From contig NZ_PUHY01000012.1 of assembly GCF_002967765.1 (NCBI RefSeq), positions 1,178,001 through 1,242,000 on the forward strand: 64,000 bases of DNA, given 5' to 3'. Origin of the DNA: Blastopirellula marina (GTDB lineage: Bacteria > Planctomycetota > Planctomycetia > Pirellulales > Pirellulaceae). The position numbers and the translations under genes are program-made. How positions within the stretch are numbered: position 1 is the stretch's first letter; each line of letters starts with the position of its first letter. Below, one piece after another: positions 15,477-24,882 of the stretch. A model generated the notes under the pieces. That model was not told the DNA's origin. It saw only the letters and a list, made by a program, of their open reading frames with translations, and did not search any database.

Positions 15477-18197
15477 CTAACCCGTCGAACGCAAACCAGC
15501 CGCGATGCCCTGGATGGTCAAGCGAACCATTTGGGCCAAGCTTTCTGGGTCATTTTCGTCGCCGGCACTTCCGTTCTCGCGGCTCTGTTTGATGAGCTGG
15601 ATCTGGATCAAATTGAGCGGGTCGACGTAAGGATTACGGCTACGAATGCTGCGGTTGAGCCAGGCAATCTTTTCGAGAAGCTCGTGCTGTTGGCGGATCA
15701 AACAAATCGCCGCACAGGTCAAGCGATACTCTTCGTCGATCAGCTTCCAGATGCTTTCGGCAGCAGTCCCGGCAAGTTCAGCATAGTCGCGAGCGATCTC
15801 CATGTCCGCCTTAGCCAAGGCAAGCTCTGCATTGTCGATCGTCGCTTGAAACACAGGCCACTCCTGGTACATCTCTTGAAGCGATTCCCAGTCGCCACCT
15901 TGCTCGTCGACTAGGGTTCGGATACCGGTTCCCATTCCGTACCAGGCTGGCAAAAGCTGACGTGACTGTGTCCAGGCAAACGTCCAAGGGATCGCGCGAA
16001 GGTCTTTCAGAGACTTTCGTTCACGGCGACGAGCCGGACGCGAACCGATGGGCAGGCCTTCGATTTCACTAATCGGCGTTGCTTTGTCGAAGTAACGGAG
16101 AAAGTCTTCATGCGAGACCAGTTCACGGTATTTGGCCAAGGCGGCGTCCGACATGGCCTCGGTCATTTCCTTCCACGAGCCCATCTCGGAAGACGTTTTC
16201 GCAGCGCTCACTAGAAGTGTCGCACAGGTAAGCTGCTCGATGTGGCGGTGAGCAATCACGGCGTTATCGTAGCGTTCGGCCAGGACTTCCCCTTGCTCGG
16301 TCAGTCGTAGCTTTCCATCCACCGCTTGCGGTGGCAGGGATTGAATGCCGCGAGCAGCAGGTCCGCCACCACGGCCCAGGCTTCCACCGCGGCCGTGGAA
16401 GATGGTCATTTCAATGTGATGCTTCTCGGCAACCTCGGCCAGACGTTCCTGGGCCGAGTGTAGATTCCACGAAGCAGTCAGGTAGCCACCGTCCTTCGTA
16501 CTGTCGGAATATCCGACCATGATCATCTGTTCCAGGCGTGGCTGTTGGCTCAAGTAATCCCGATAGACCGGATTGGCCAGCATGGCCTCGAAAATGACCG
16601 GGGCCCGCTCCAGGTCGTCGATCGTTTCAAACAGCGGAGCGATCGGGAGGTGCGGACGCGGTTTGCCAGGGTGAAGCTGATTCCAGACAAAGTTCCACAA
16701 CCACAGCACGGCCATCACGTCAGTCGCCTGATGGGTCATGCTGATTACGTAACCACCAAAGGGACGCGAGCCACGTTCGGCCATCGTATCGGCGAGCACG
16801 GAGAAGGTAGCCAAAACCTCTTTGGTCATGTCGCTCAGCTTAGATTCGTCCAACGTTGGTGTGTGCTTCAGATCGGACAGCTTCTCGACCCAATCCTTTT
16901 CGGCAATCGGCGTGTCTGGGTCGACTTCCGGGAACAAAAGCTCACGCAAAGCGTTGCGATGGACATCCGAGTCTTGACGAACATCAAGCGAGAAGAAATG
17001 GAAACCGAAGGTTTGGACTCGGTCTTTCCAAGGATCCAAATAACGTTCGACGACGCGGCGGCCCTGATGTTCGAGCATGCTTTCGCGAAGCAGCTCAACG
17101 TCCTCCATCAGTTGATCAGGACGCCGATAAGCGACATGCTCGTCACCTTCGACGAACACCTGACCTAAGGACGCCTCGAGCCGGAACTCGATCATCTTGA
17201 GATAACGTCGGTACACCTCGTTTGGCGAGACTTCTTCCAAGCGGGCGTGCAGTTCTTCCCAGGATTCCGCCGCTTCGTTCACGCGGCTACGGATTTCATC
17301 AGTCACGGCTGCCTGACGATCGGAAGTTACGAGCGTCTTTTTCAGCTCGCGGCAGTAGTTCAAATGACGTTCGAGTGCCGTCTTGCGGAGGAGTAAGAGG
17401 GTGGTCTCGGTGACTTTGGCTGTGACGAACGGGTGTCCATCCCGGTCGCCACCAATCCAGCTGCCAAATGTCAGGAATGGTTTGAGCTCGAACTGATGAT
17501 GCGGGTAGTAGCGGGCCAAGGCCATCCGCATCTCGCGGTAGATCTGCGGTGCGACATCCCATAATGCTTCGGCGAAGAAGAGGCCGCGTTCGACTTCTCC
17601 CATCACCCCAGGACGCTGCGGACGAAGCGAGTCGGTCTGCCAGAGCAAAGTCAAATCGCTCAGGGCGGACTCGTAGTCTTCTTCGTGCGGACTTACTTCC
17701 AGGTAGGGCAGGTGATCGCGCAGTCGTCGAAGGAGTTCCCTTGTGGTACGACGCTTGGCTTCCGAAGGATGCGCTGTGAAGACAGGCGTGATCGCTAATC
17801 GGTCGAGCCATTCCTGCATCTCGGCAGCTGAGCAGCCATCGGCAGAGAGTTGGCCGATGGCATCGGCGATCGATTCGCGACGGGGAAGTCCTTCCGATTC
17901 GGCGACTTCAGCGCGCTGATCCAGGATACGGACACGATGATAATCTTCCGCCAGGTTGGCGAGATCGAAGTAGAGACTCAGCCAACGAATCACACTGCGC
18001 AGATGATCTTTCGGAATACGACCGATCTCGTCTAGCAGGCGTGGTTCGGCATCAGGAATACCGGCTCTACGTTCAAGGGCCATGCGACGGATGCGACTCA
18101 TCGTCTCGGCGAGCGAATCGCCCACTTGTTCGCGCACAACCTGATCAAGCAGTTCGACCAGCAGATTCAGTCCCGGCACGTGCTCTTCGTGATACAT
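15477..18197 (-). CDS. ppc: Phosphoenolpyruvate carboxylase
   Basis: 906 aa, normal length for bacterial PEPC. Catalyses PEP plus bicarbonate to oxaloacetate and phosphate, refilling the TCA cycle. Recognised motifs: VFTAHPSEAKRRT with catalytic His143, FGSWIGGDRDGHPFVT, GYSDSTKDGGYLTASW, the glycine-rich FHGRGGSLGRGGGP loop, RAIPWTFAWTQSR, and the conserved C-terminus RNPYVDPLN ... GIAAGLRSTG. ATG start at 18197. It converges with the second sulfatase, the two stops being 18 nt apart with no obvious terminator between them. Stand-alone gene; gap upstream. Confidence 0.97.
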   Translation of the reverse strand: MYHEEHVPGLNLLVELLDQVVREQVGDSLAETMSRIRRMALERRAGIPDAEPRLLDEIGRIPKDHLRSVIRWLSLYFDLANLAEDYHRVRILDQRAEVAESEGLPRRESIADAIGQLSADGCSAAEMQEWLDRLAITPVFTAHPSEAKRRTTRELLRRLRDHLPYLEVSPHEEDYESALSDLTLLWQTDSLRPQRPGVMGEVERGLFFAEALWDVAPQIYREMRMALARYYPHHQFELKPFLTFGSWIGGDRDGHPFVTAKVTETTLLLLRKTALERHLNYCRELKKTLVTSDRQAAVTDEIRSRVNEAAESWEELHARLEEVSPNEVYRRYLKMIEFRLEASLGQVFVEGDEHVAYRRPDQLMEDVELLRESMLEHQGRRVVERYLDPWKDRVQTFGFHFFSLDVRQDSDVHRNALRELLFPEVDPDTPIAEKDWVEKLSDLKHTPTLDESKLSDMTKEVLATFSVLADTMAERGSRPFGGYVISMTHQATDVMAVLWLWNFVWNQLHPGKPRPHLPIAPLFETIDDLERAPVIFEAMLANPVYRDYLSQQPRLEQMIMVGYSDSTKDGGYLTASWNLHSAQERLAEVAEKHHIEMTIFHGRGGSLGRGGGPAARGIQSLPPQAVDGKLRLTEQGEVLAERYDNAVIAHRHIEQLTCATLLVSAAKTSSEMGSWKEMTEAMSDAALAKYRELVSHEDFLRYFDKATPISEIEGLPIGSRPARRRERKSLKDLRAIPWTFAWTQSRQLLPAWYGMGTGIRTLVDEQGGDWESLQEMYQEWPVFQATIDNAELALAKADMEIARDYAELAGTAAESIWKLIDEEYRLTCAAICLIRQQHELLEKIAWLNRSIRSRNPYVDPLNLIQIQLIKQSRENGSAGDENDPESLAQMVRLTIQGIAAGLRSTG

Positions 18198-18680
18198 GGC
18201 AGCCCTATCTCGTGCTTGAGTTTCCCTTACTATTGCTTGGGTAATAACTTACCGCGATCCGTGTCCGATTCGTAGGGGGAGCGCATTCAGAGCGGGGGGA
18301 TCGTGCGGAGTACTACCGAGGCACGATAAACTAAACCGCAGTGATTTGGGCGAGATAATGCAGCTTCTCTAATAATTCGACTCCGCGGTCTACCAGCTTA
18401 GAAGTGAACGCTAAGCCCTTGCTGCTAGAAGGTTTCCGAGTTAAATGGCTATCGCTGGGTTGTGGATTCGATATGAAGAGTTGTTATGGCAACTCAGCTG
18501 CGTCTTCTGACCCCACTTTCAGGTCACCTCGAGAGTCACCTGGGCTTGGCCAGCTTTTTGTCGGAGACTTCGTTGTGGACACTCTTTTCGCCTCGGAAGG
18601 AATCAACTTAAACTTGCGCGTTGTTCCGTTATAGATGCTGCCAGGAATCTCGCGGTAAAGGTTTCGTGCGACTTGTCGTA
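18198..18680. other. Intergenic stretch upstream of ppc
   Basis: 483 nt with no assigned gene. It should contain the ppc promoter. The part from 18484 upward stays open on the minus strand in a frame that could continue the small secreted protein at 18681-18854 after a frameshift. Otherwise nothing recognisable: no tRNA, no strong hairpin. Confidence 0.35.
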
Positions 18681-18854
18681 TTAGTTCTTCTCGAGCTTCG
18701 CTTCTCGCTCTTGGTTGTGGTGAATGTTTCCATTGAAGAGCACGGTTTGTAGCTCCTGGCCGTACGTGGTGTTGCTGAAAAACCAAAGACTCAAGACAAG
18801 GCACAATCCTAAATTCGCAAGCTGCCGGCACGGGGCGAATGAATAATTGCTCAT
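18681..18854 (-). CDS. Small putative secreted protein, possibly truncated by a frameshift
   Basis: 57 aa from the ATG at 18854 (GGAG about 5 nt upstream). It has a plausible signal peptide (hydrophobic LGLCLVLSLWFFSNTTYG) and a short polar tail. A GTG at 18917 overlapping the upstream gene by 4 nt is an alternative start. Near 18705 the adjacent minus frame becomes more protein-like (EAREELIRQVARNLYREIPG ...) and stays open to 18484, so this may be the 5' part of a 120-residue protein broken by one frameshift. No family recognised. Confidence 0.4.
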   Translation of the reverse strand: MSNYSFAPCRQLANLGLCLVLSLWFFSNTTYGQELQTVLFNGNIHHNQEREAKLEKN

Positions 18855-18913
18855 GCGACTCCATTCTTGAATGAACACCAGGTAAAGGAACGTGGTTGGT
18901 CGAGAAAGAAAAA

Positions 18914-19477
18914 TCACTTAGTACTCCGTATCAAGTCCAGTCCTTCTTGAGGGATCAAGTCAGACTGCTTGATACCGTGGAATACAACGTCGCCATGTTC
19001 GTTAAAGATACGAACCTCGCACCATACCCGCGCTGATTCCCAGTCGATTTTCTTTTGAGGATTACGTGCAAAGCCAAGGATTCCGACGGTGGTGCCTGAA
19101 AATTCTTTAAGCGGCGCTGGTCCGCTGGCCAGGATAAACTGTTTGCCCGCGTGGGACACGAGATAATACATGATCTCGTAACGATGATCCGCGTCACCTG
19201 GATGATTGATACGTGCGTTGAGCCAGAGACCTGGAATGCTACCACCAAAGGTAAAACTCAAGAAACCGTCATGAGTTTCGGAAGTTTGCTTGGGCTCGCG
19301 TTCCGATTCCTCGGGGGTTATTACGTCCCATTGCATCGTGATCGAATCGATAAGTTCAGGCGCATAGATCGGGGCATCGATGAGCTTATGCGACTGGAAA
19401 GTAGAATAGTTGATCGAAACAATCACGAAGAGGATTACCGAGGTGATCGCTAAAACGACGTGTGTTCGAATGGTCAT
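18914..19477 (-). CDS. Putative secreted or membrane-anchored protein, unknown function
   Basis: 187 aa with one N-terminal hydrophobic segment (residues 7-24, VVLAITSVILFVIVSI) acting as signal anchor. The rest is soluble with beta-like alternation (LWLNARI, RYEIMYYLVS, VWCEVRIFNEHGDVVF), suggesting a periplasmic beta-sandwich. No known motif. It is upstream of the small secreted protein at 18681-18854 and may form a pair with it. Confidence 0.6.
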   Translation of the reverse strand: MTIRTHVVLAITSVILFVIVSINYSTFQSHKLIDAPIYAPELIDSITMQWDVITPEESEREPKQTSETHDGFLSFTFGGSIPGLWLNARINHPGDADHRYEIMYYLVSHAGKQFILASGPAPLKEFSGTTVGILGFARNPQKKIDWESARVWCEVRIFNEHGDVVFHGIKQSDLIPQEGLDLIRSTK

Positions 19478-19601
19478 TAGGCGAATAACCGTAGGAGGAA
19501 ATTCGTGAAAAAGTATCTGTCGTCATCGGAAATCGATTTCAAGATACCATGCCCAAGCGGAAGAATCGAACTTCAACGCAGGAAATCGTTCACCACCGTC
19601 G

Positions 19602-21431
19602 TCACTCAATGTGTCGTTTTGTCGCATCGGGATTATGAGCCATTCGGAGACGCCATAAAAGCTCTTCGATCGTGACCGCACGAACGTTTGCTCCCAGCCG
19701 TTGTTGGCACCAATTGGCAACCGCATGACCGCGTCGGGCACCTTGGCGAGATGCCTGCTGCTGAGGAACCTCCTCGAACGTGGGATCGTCTGATTCGCGA
19801 AACCAAGACCACGCGTGAACTACGGTCCATGCCAAGCGATCTTCGGGGGATTGCTCGGCAGGAAGCTCTTGTGAAATTTGCGATGCAATCTCGCTGGGCG
19901 TTCCAGCGTTGGGACGATTGGCGTGTTCCCAAATCGCATAGCGGCACGTCATGATCGGCACTTGCCCACCGAGGCCATCGTCTTCCCAGAATACCTTGCC
20001 GTGGCCTCCCTCGTACGGCGCATACTGCATGGCGATTATGCCGACCAGGCCGGGAATGTTGCGGGCAAACGTGGCATAAGCATGCTTAGCTGCGGGACTA
20101 TCGAGATCGAGAAGAAGCAAACAGAGAACACGCGTATCGGTGGCTTCCATCCATGTACCTAAACGTGCTGCATACTTCTCAAGTAAATCATTCTCGTTTC
20201 GCTTGGTGCCGAAAACGTCGGGGAAGATGTATCCTCCACCGAACTCGACCAGCGATGTCTGATCTGGCTTGGTCCTGGCGAGGTGATCGGCAGCGACCGG
20301 AGCCGTTTGCGTCAGCGGAACGATCGGGGCGGTCCAGGAGAAGGGGAATTCGCCACTCGTTGGGGCGTCCCAATACTCATGACGACTGGCTGTGAAGTCG
20401 CCTATTGTCCACTGCACATTGTCGCCGTCGCTCATGACGAGGGCCGCGCATGGGCCCTCCCACGACCAATCGATTGCCCTTGGATCGAGCCCATTGATTT
20501 GGGGAAGCTTGTTTTCGGGGTTTACGATCGAGAGGAACGGAAGTCCCATGGCCCAATCCGAGACGGTCAGCACGTGGCCGTATTCTGAAAACTGCTTGAC
20601 TTGCATCCATTCCTCACCGCCGTTCCACCCCAGTACGGTGCTTAATGGGTCTAGCCAGGCAAGGATGCTGAGCACTGGGTTTTCTTGTCCAAACAGCGTG
20701 ATTGCACGGTGGGCGATCGCTAGTTCTCGCATGTGTGGTTTGCGCGGATCTTGTGCCAGAATGAGATGCCGGTTGAACTTGTCCTTGTGACTTTCGAAGC
20801 ATTCAGACAAGGACATCTCGCGAGCATCAACCAATTCGTGGAGCCCCAATTCTTGAGCTTGGTCGATGAGGCTGTCCTCGATCAGAACAGCACCCAATAC
20901 GCCGCATAGGCTGGTGGCGACGTTGACGGAAAGATCGATGCCGTCACGGACTTTGTTTGCAGAGCCTGTTGAATGATCAAGGCGATACCGCACGAATCCA
21001 TGGACGATTCCTTGATCTCGTAATCGTGCAAGTAGTTGCCACGCGTCCAGTTCACCACGTTGCTCGATGCCGGTTTTCTGCAGCGTTGCACGGTACCAGC
21101 GGCGATATGCTTCGTGCGGCGTATCGATCCAAACAAGCTCTTCGCCACGATCTTGGTTGACCGCCTGTGCTGCCAGACCGGAGAGTGACTGCGCGAGCAT
21201 CGCCAGGGCAGGGGAATGACCTTCCTTGGTTGTCAGGCGAATAATGCCCTTGGGCTTTCGTTGGGTCGGCCACCAACGTGGAAGTTCCTCCACAGGGAAT
21301 TCGTTGCCGCTTGCGCTATCGAGTGAAGAATTGAACAGCGAAAGACCGCCAGCGGCCAACATATTGGTTAGAAACGATCGCCGGTTGTTGGAATTGCTTT
21401 TCAACGTAGTTGTTTCTGCAAGAGGCTGCAA
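19602..21431 (-). CDS. GxGYxYP-type putative glycoside hydrolase, Tat-exported
   Basis: 609 aa. The N-terminus has a twin-arginine motif (NNRRSFLTNMLAAGGLSLF), so the folded protein is likely exported by Tat. The central EFGGGYIFPDVFG block corresponds to the GxGYxYP signature of this poorly known family, which is thought to be carbohydrate-active; ALVMSDGDNVQW is a second family-typical block with acidic residues. Start is uncertain: the frame begins with TTG at 21431 and another TTG is at 21404; no ATG precedes the Tat motif and no clear ribosome-binding site is seen. It follows the ABC-F gene by 24 nt on the same strand. Confidence 0.72.
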   Translation of the reverse strand: MQPLAETTTLKSNSNNRRSFLTNMLAAGGLSLFNSSLDSASGNEFPVEELPRWWPTQRKPKGIIRLTTKEGHSPALAMLAQSLSGLAAQAVNQDRGEELVWIDTPHEAYRRWYRATLQKTGIEQRGELDAWQLLARLRDQGIVHGFVRYRLDHSTGSANKVRDGIDLSVNVATSLCGVLGAVLIEDSLIDQAQELGLHELVDAREMSLSECFESHKDKFNRHLILAQDPRKPHMRELAIAHRAITLFGQENPVLSILAWLDPLSTVLGWNGGEEWMQVKQFSEYGHVLTVSDWAMGLPFLSIVNPENKLPQINGLDPRAIDWSWEGPCAALVMSDGDNVQWTIGDFTASRHEYWDAPTSGEFPFSWTAPIVPLTQTAPVAADHLARTKPDQTSLVEFGGGYIFPDVFGTKRNENDLLEKYAARLGTWMEATDTRVLCLLLLDLDSPAAKHAYATFARNIPGLVGIIAMQYAPYEGGHGKVFWEDDGLGGQVPIMTCRYAIWEHANRPNAGTPSEIASQISQELPAEQSPEDRLAWTVVHAWSWFRESDDPTFEEVPQQQASRQGARRGHAVANWCQQRLGANVRAVTIEELLWRLRMAHNPDATKRHIE

Positions 21432-21455
21432 ACTGGGTGATCGGCTTGCCGCGGC

Positions 21456-23249
21456 TTAGTCGTCGAAGTCTTCCAACTGCTCTTGAAACTCCAGCCACTT
21501 GCCTTCCAGCTCCGCGATCTCGTCGGCTACGGCCGTGAACTTTGCGTGTACTTTCTGGGCTTCTCCAGGATCGGTAATGGACATCAACTTGGCGTTCAAT
21601 TCCTTGCGTTCGTCATCCAGTTTGGCGATCTTACTTTCGAGCTTTTGGACTTCCTTGCGGGCCGCACGGGCTTCTTTGTTACGCTGCTTTCTCTCTTCTT
21701 TGGCCATCATTGCATCGCGGTTTTCCCCGGCAGCTTCCGTCGCGACTTGATTGCCATCCTCTTCGTCAATTTCCTGGCTGAGACGATAGAGGTAATGCTC
21801 GTAATCACTTGGGATGTGCGTGACCTTACCGGCGCTGACCTCAATGATTTGAGTCGCGATACGTCGAACGAAATAACGGTCGTGACTGGTGAAGATCACG
21901 GTGCCGTTGTAACTATCGAGTGCCTCACATAGCGAGTCGACCGTTTCGACATCCAAGTGGTTGCCTGGTTCGTCGAGGATCAGAATGTTGTATTTACCAA
22001 GGAGAAGACCTGCCAGGCACAATCGAGCTCGCTCGCCACCGCTAAGCACTTTCACCTTCTTGTGGACATCTTCACCTCGGAAAAGGAAGCTGCCGGCGAC
22101 GTTCAACAACTGCTGGTGATTGACGGATGGATCACGCACGCTAAGCAGGTAATCTTCCACAGTGTCGTTCGCTGGGAGCGAGCTGTAGACATGCTGGGCA
22201 TAAACACCCACTTCGGTGTTGTGCCCCCATTTGACTTCCCCCGCCTTAGGGTCGAGTGAACCGACTATCGTTCGCAGGAAGGTCGTCTTTCCTTGACCAT
22301 TGTCACCCACGACTGCTGTGCGGGCACCATGTTCAATATCGAGTGTGATCCCATCCGCCACCATACGATAGGGATAGCCGATGGAGAGATCTTCGCAGCG
22401 GACTGCGGTTCCCTTCTTGGCATCGACTTGAGGCACGCGTATGTAAGCAGTCGTTTCTTCTTCTTCAATCTCGATTAATTCCAAGCGGTCGAGCTGCTTT
22501 TGCTTATTCTTGGCTTGGGCGGCCGTGTTGGCGCCGGCGCGGTTCTTGTCGATGAAACGCTGCAATTGCTTTTGCTTGGCTTTGGTTGCATCGTTCACGC
22601 GTTGATCGTGCAGCTTACGCTCTTCCCGATACTCGATGTAGTCTTCCACGGTCCCCGGGTACAGGGTGAGCTTGCCGCGAGCAAGCTCCAGCGTTTGATT
22701 GCAGGTTTGCTTCAGAAAGCCGCGATCGTGCGAAACGACCAGGTAGCCACCCTTGTAGCTCTTGAGGAAGCGTTCCAAGAGCATCTGTGTTCGAATGTCG
22801 AGAAAGTTGGTTGGTTCGTCCAGGATGAGGAACGTCGGATCATGCAGCAGCAGGGCAGTCAATTTGACGCGGGTTTGCCAACCACCGGAAAGATTATGGA
22901 CCGGCGCGTCGAGCATTGCCCCTTTGATCTCGAAACGAGCCGCCACTTCGCCACACCGCCAGTCTGGCTGCTCACTATCGCGCATCAAAAACTCGACGAC
23001 CGTCTCGCCGGGGATAAACGGATCGTGCTGACGCAAATAGCCCAGTCGAACTTTCGGGTGAAGAACGATTTCGCCTTTTTCCAGTTCTTCGTCCCCCAGG
23101 ATCGCGCGGCACAGGGTTGATTTGCCGGCTCCGTTGCGACCGACCAGGCCGACCTTGTGATCGTCGGTGATCGACGCGCTGGCTGAGTTAAGGAGCGTTT
23201 TGGTACCGAATCGCTTGGTGGCGTTCTGAATGCTGATAACAGGAGGCAC
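21456..23249 (-). CDS. ABC-F family ATPase (ribosome-associated type)
   Basis: 597 aa soluble protein with two ABC domains and no membrane segments. Domain 1: Walker A GRNGAGKST, signature LSGGWQTRV, Walker B LILDEPTNFLD. Linker about residues 190-290 is basic and helical, as in ABC-F proteins that reach into the ribosomal E site. Domain 2: Walker A GDNGQGKTT, signature LSGGERARL, Walker B ILDEPGNHLD (Gly where Thr is usual). The C-terminus (from about 515) is a charged coiled coil of the Uup type. Start codon is GTG at 23249. Likely translation factor; resistance function cannot be inferred. Confidence 0.9.
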   Translation of the reverse strand: MPPVISIQNATKRFGTKTLLNSASASITDDHKVGLVGRNGAGKSTLCRAILGDEELEKGEIVLHPKVRLGYLRQHDPFIPGETVVEFLMRDSEQPDWRCGEVAARFEIKGAMLDAPVHNLSGGWQTRVKLTALLLHDPTFLILDEPTNFLDIRTQMLLERFLKSYKGGYLVVSHDRGFLKQTCNQTLELARGKLTLYPGTVEDYIEYREERKLHDQRVNDATKAKQKQLQRFIDKNRAGANTAAQAKNKQKQLDRLELIEIEEEETTAYIRVPQVDAKKGTAVRCEDLSIGYPYRMVADGITLDIEHGARTAVVGDNGQGKTTFLRTIVGSLDPKAGEVKWGHNTEVGVYAQHVYSSLPANDTVEDYLLSVRDPSVNHQQLLNVAGSFLFRGEDVHKKVKVLSGGERARLCLAGLLLGKYNILILDEPGNHLDVETVDSLCEALDSYNGTVIFTSHDRYFVRRIATQIIEVSAGKVTHIPSDYEHYLYRLSQEIDEEDGNQVATEAAGENRDAMMAKEERKQRNKEARAARKEVQKLESKIAKLDDERKELNAKLMSITDPGEAQKVHAKFTAVADEIAELEGKWLEFQEQLEDFDD

Positions 23250-23904
23250 GGTCGCAGTCTGGAGTTGAAAGAGTTATTGGTCGAATCGCAGCCGTTAGAC
23301 GCCGCGGTTGAGCGAACGCCATAACCGATAATTGTTGCGGAATCCGCTTCTGCATCCAAGGTGGGCCTTTACGAAGCTAACTGTTTTTGGAGGCCAGCGG
23401 TCTGGAAGGAGCTAGTGGTCGGACTTCCTGCCAGAACTCCGATCTCAAGGTATTGTGATCTTCCCCAATCGATTCCTGAAATCCGCAGCAATTCAAAAAC
23501 CATCGAGAGAGAGGCTTGTCGCGGGAACGCAAAATCAATCGTCGGTTGGACGTTTTCGTTGATGGATGACGGAGGCACGACTAATTTCCGATGGCTTCAC
23601 GGCTATGGTGTTATCGGATCTACGGTTGAACGGACCAAGGAACTGCTCAATTTGTGAACTATGAAAGCCACTTTCAAGAGGTATTCGGGTTCCCGAATCG
23701 GCGAGAAATGGCGTCTTAATCGGCAAATACGTTACAGGTGAAACGCTATCGGGGGATAGGCATACCCATTCGTCAAACCTGTGAGGCGTTAAGCGTAAAT
23801 GAGGCTAAGTTGTTCCAGGGCGTAACCTAACCTTAAACAGCTAACTTTCGATGACTCCGAAATGTCGCGACCAGCGGCATCGTGCATTTGCAGATTATTG
23901 AACG
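23250..23904. other. Gene-free region between ABC-F and HD-GYP genes
   Basis: 655 nt separating divergent genes, so it holds both promoters. A short dyad ATTCGGG-TT-CCCGAAT (23683-23698) lies 207 nt before the HD-GYP start and could be an operator. Open frames of 60-100 codons exist on both strands (23361-23657 plus, 23369-23578 minus) but lack ribosome-binding sites and recognisable domains; I do not call them genes. Confidence 0.4.
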
Positions 23905-24882
23905 ATGACCTCGACATCCGAAATCGCAATCCAGTGCTTGGGCTACACGCCGATCCCGGTTGCGTTGCTTTCTTGCGACGAGGTACCGATGGTCGACTTG
24001 TACCGCAAGGACGTAGAGACTGGGCGTTTGCGTTTGTATCGGGCAGCGAACGTTCCGATGCTGCCAGAGGACTTAGAACGGCTTGAGCAGTCCAAGGTGA
24101 GCTGGCTCTATACCCCGGAAGTCGATCACGGCGAAATGCAATTGTATATTCGCCGTAAGTTGGATTATCTCGTACGTGACAACACGCTGAGCGTACGAGA
24201 TCGATTTCGTCGTTTGAATGAGGTAGTCACCGGAATTCTTGGCTCTGCCTTCGAGGTAGACGAAACCGACGAATTGATGCGTAGTTCGGCCTATGTGGCC
24301 AGCAAAGCCGTCCAACTGCTTTGCGAAGACGAGATGACCTCCGGCGATCTAATCGCCCTTCTGCACCACGACTATCAAACGGTCACTCACTCGTTGAACG
24401 TTTCGTACATGATGGTCAGCCTAGCCCGTGAGATGCGGATCGCATCGGACAGCGAATTGCAGTCGATTGCCGTCGCAGGGCTCTTACATGATATCGGCAA
24501 GCTCTCGGTCAGCGAACGAATCCTGAACAAATCACAGCGACTTCAACGTCGCGAAGAACGCGTCGCCCAGAAACACCCCGCACATGGCTTTCGACGTCTG
24601 TGTGAACGCACGGATATTTCTTTCGGCCAGTTGATGGTCGTTTACCAGCATCACGAACGAACGACCGGCAAGGGTTATCCCGTTGGTGCCGTCGGTGACG
24701 AAATCCATCCGTGGGCTCGTCTGTGCAGCGTGGTCAATGTGTTTGAATCGCTGATTAGCAATCGACCATACCGTCGCCGTTATCCCCTTACCGAAGCTTT
24801 TCAGATCATGGACGGTCCGCTTTCTGCGGGCCTCGATCGGGAGATGTATCGATGTTGGAAACAACTTATTCTCAAAAAATGA
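23905..24882 (+). CDS. HD-GYP domain protein (putative c-di-GMP phosphodiesterase)
   Basis: 325 aa. N-terminal 110 residues form an uncharacterised region with PilZ-like neighbours; the C-terminal half is an HD-GYP domain expected to hydrolyse c-di-GMP to GMP/pGpG. Metal and signature residues visible: His162, HD pair His195-Asp196 (GLLHDIGKLSV), His224, HHE at 249-251 and GKGYP at 256-259. The late Asp usually found in the VADVFDAL element is Asn278 here (VVNVFESL), which could change metal occupancy. It shares 31 nt with the following PilZ gene, so signal removal and signal sensing are produced together. Confidence 0.87.
   Translation: MTSTSEIAIQCLGYTPIPVALLSCDEVPMVDLYRKDVETGRLRLYRAANVPMLPEDLERLEQSKVSWLYTPEVDHGEMQLYIRRKLDYLVRDNTLSVRDRFRRLNEVVTGILGSAFEVDETDELMRSSAYVASKAVQLLCEDEMTSGDLIALLHHDYQTVTHSLNVSYMMVSLAREMRIASDSELQSIAVAGLLHDIGKLSVSERILNKSQRLQRREERVAQKHPAHGFRRLCERTDISFGQLMVVYQHHERTTGKGYPVGAVGDEIHPWARLCSVVNVFESLISNRPYRRRYPLTEAFQIMDGPLSAGLDREMYRCWKQLILKK

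Noticed and set aside
16545-17168. 207-codon frame antisense to ppc
   Set aside because: Shadow of the strongly coding ppc gene.
23361-23657. Possible 98-aa protein between ABC-F and HD-GYP
   Set aside because: GTG start, no ribosome-binding site, no domain, and an equally open frame on the other strand.
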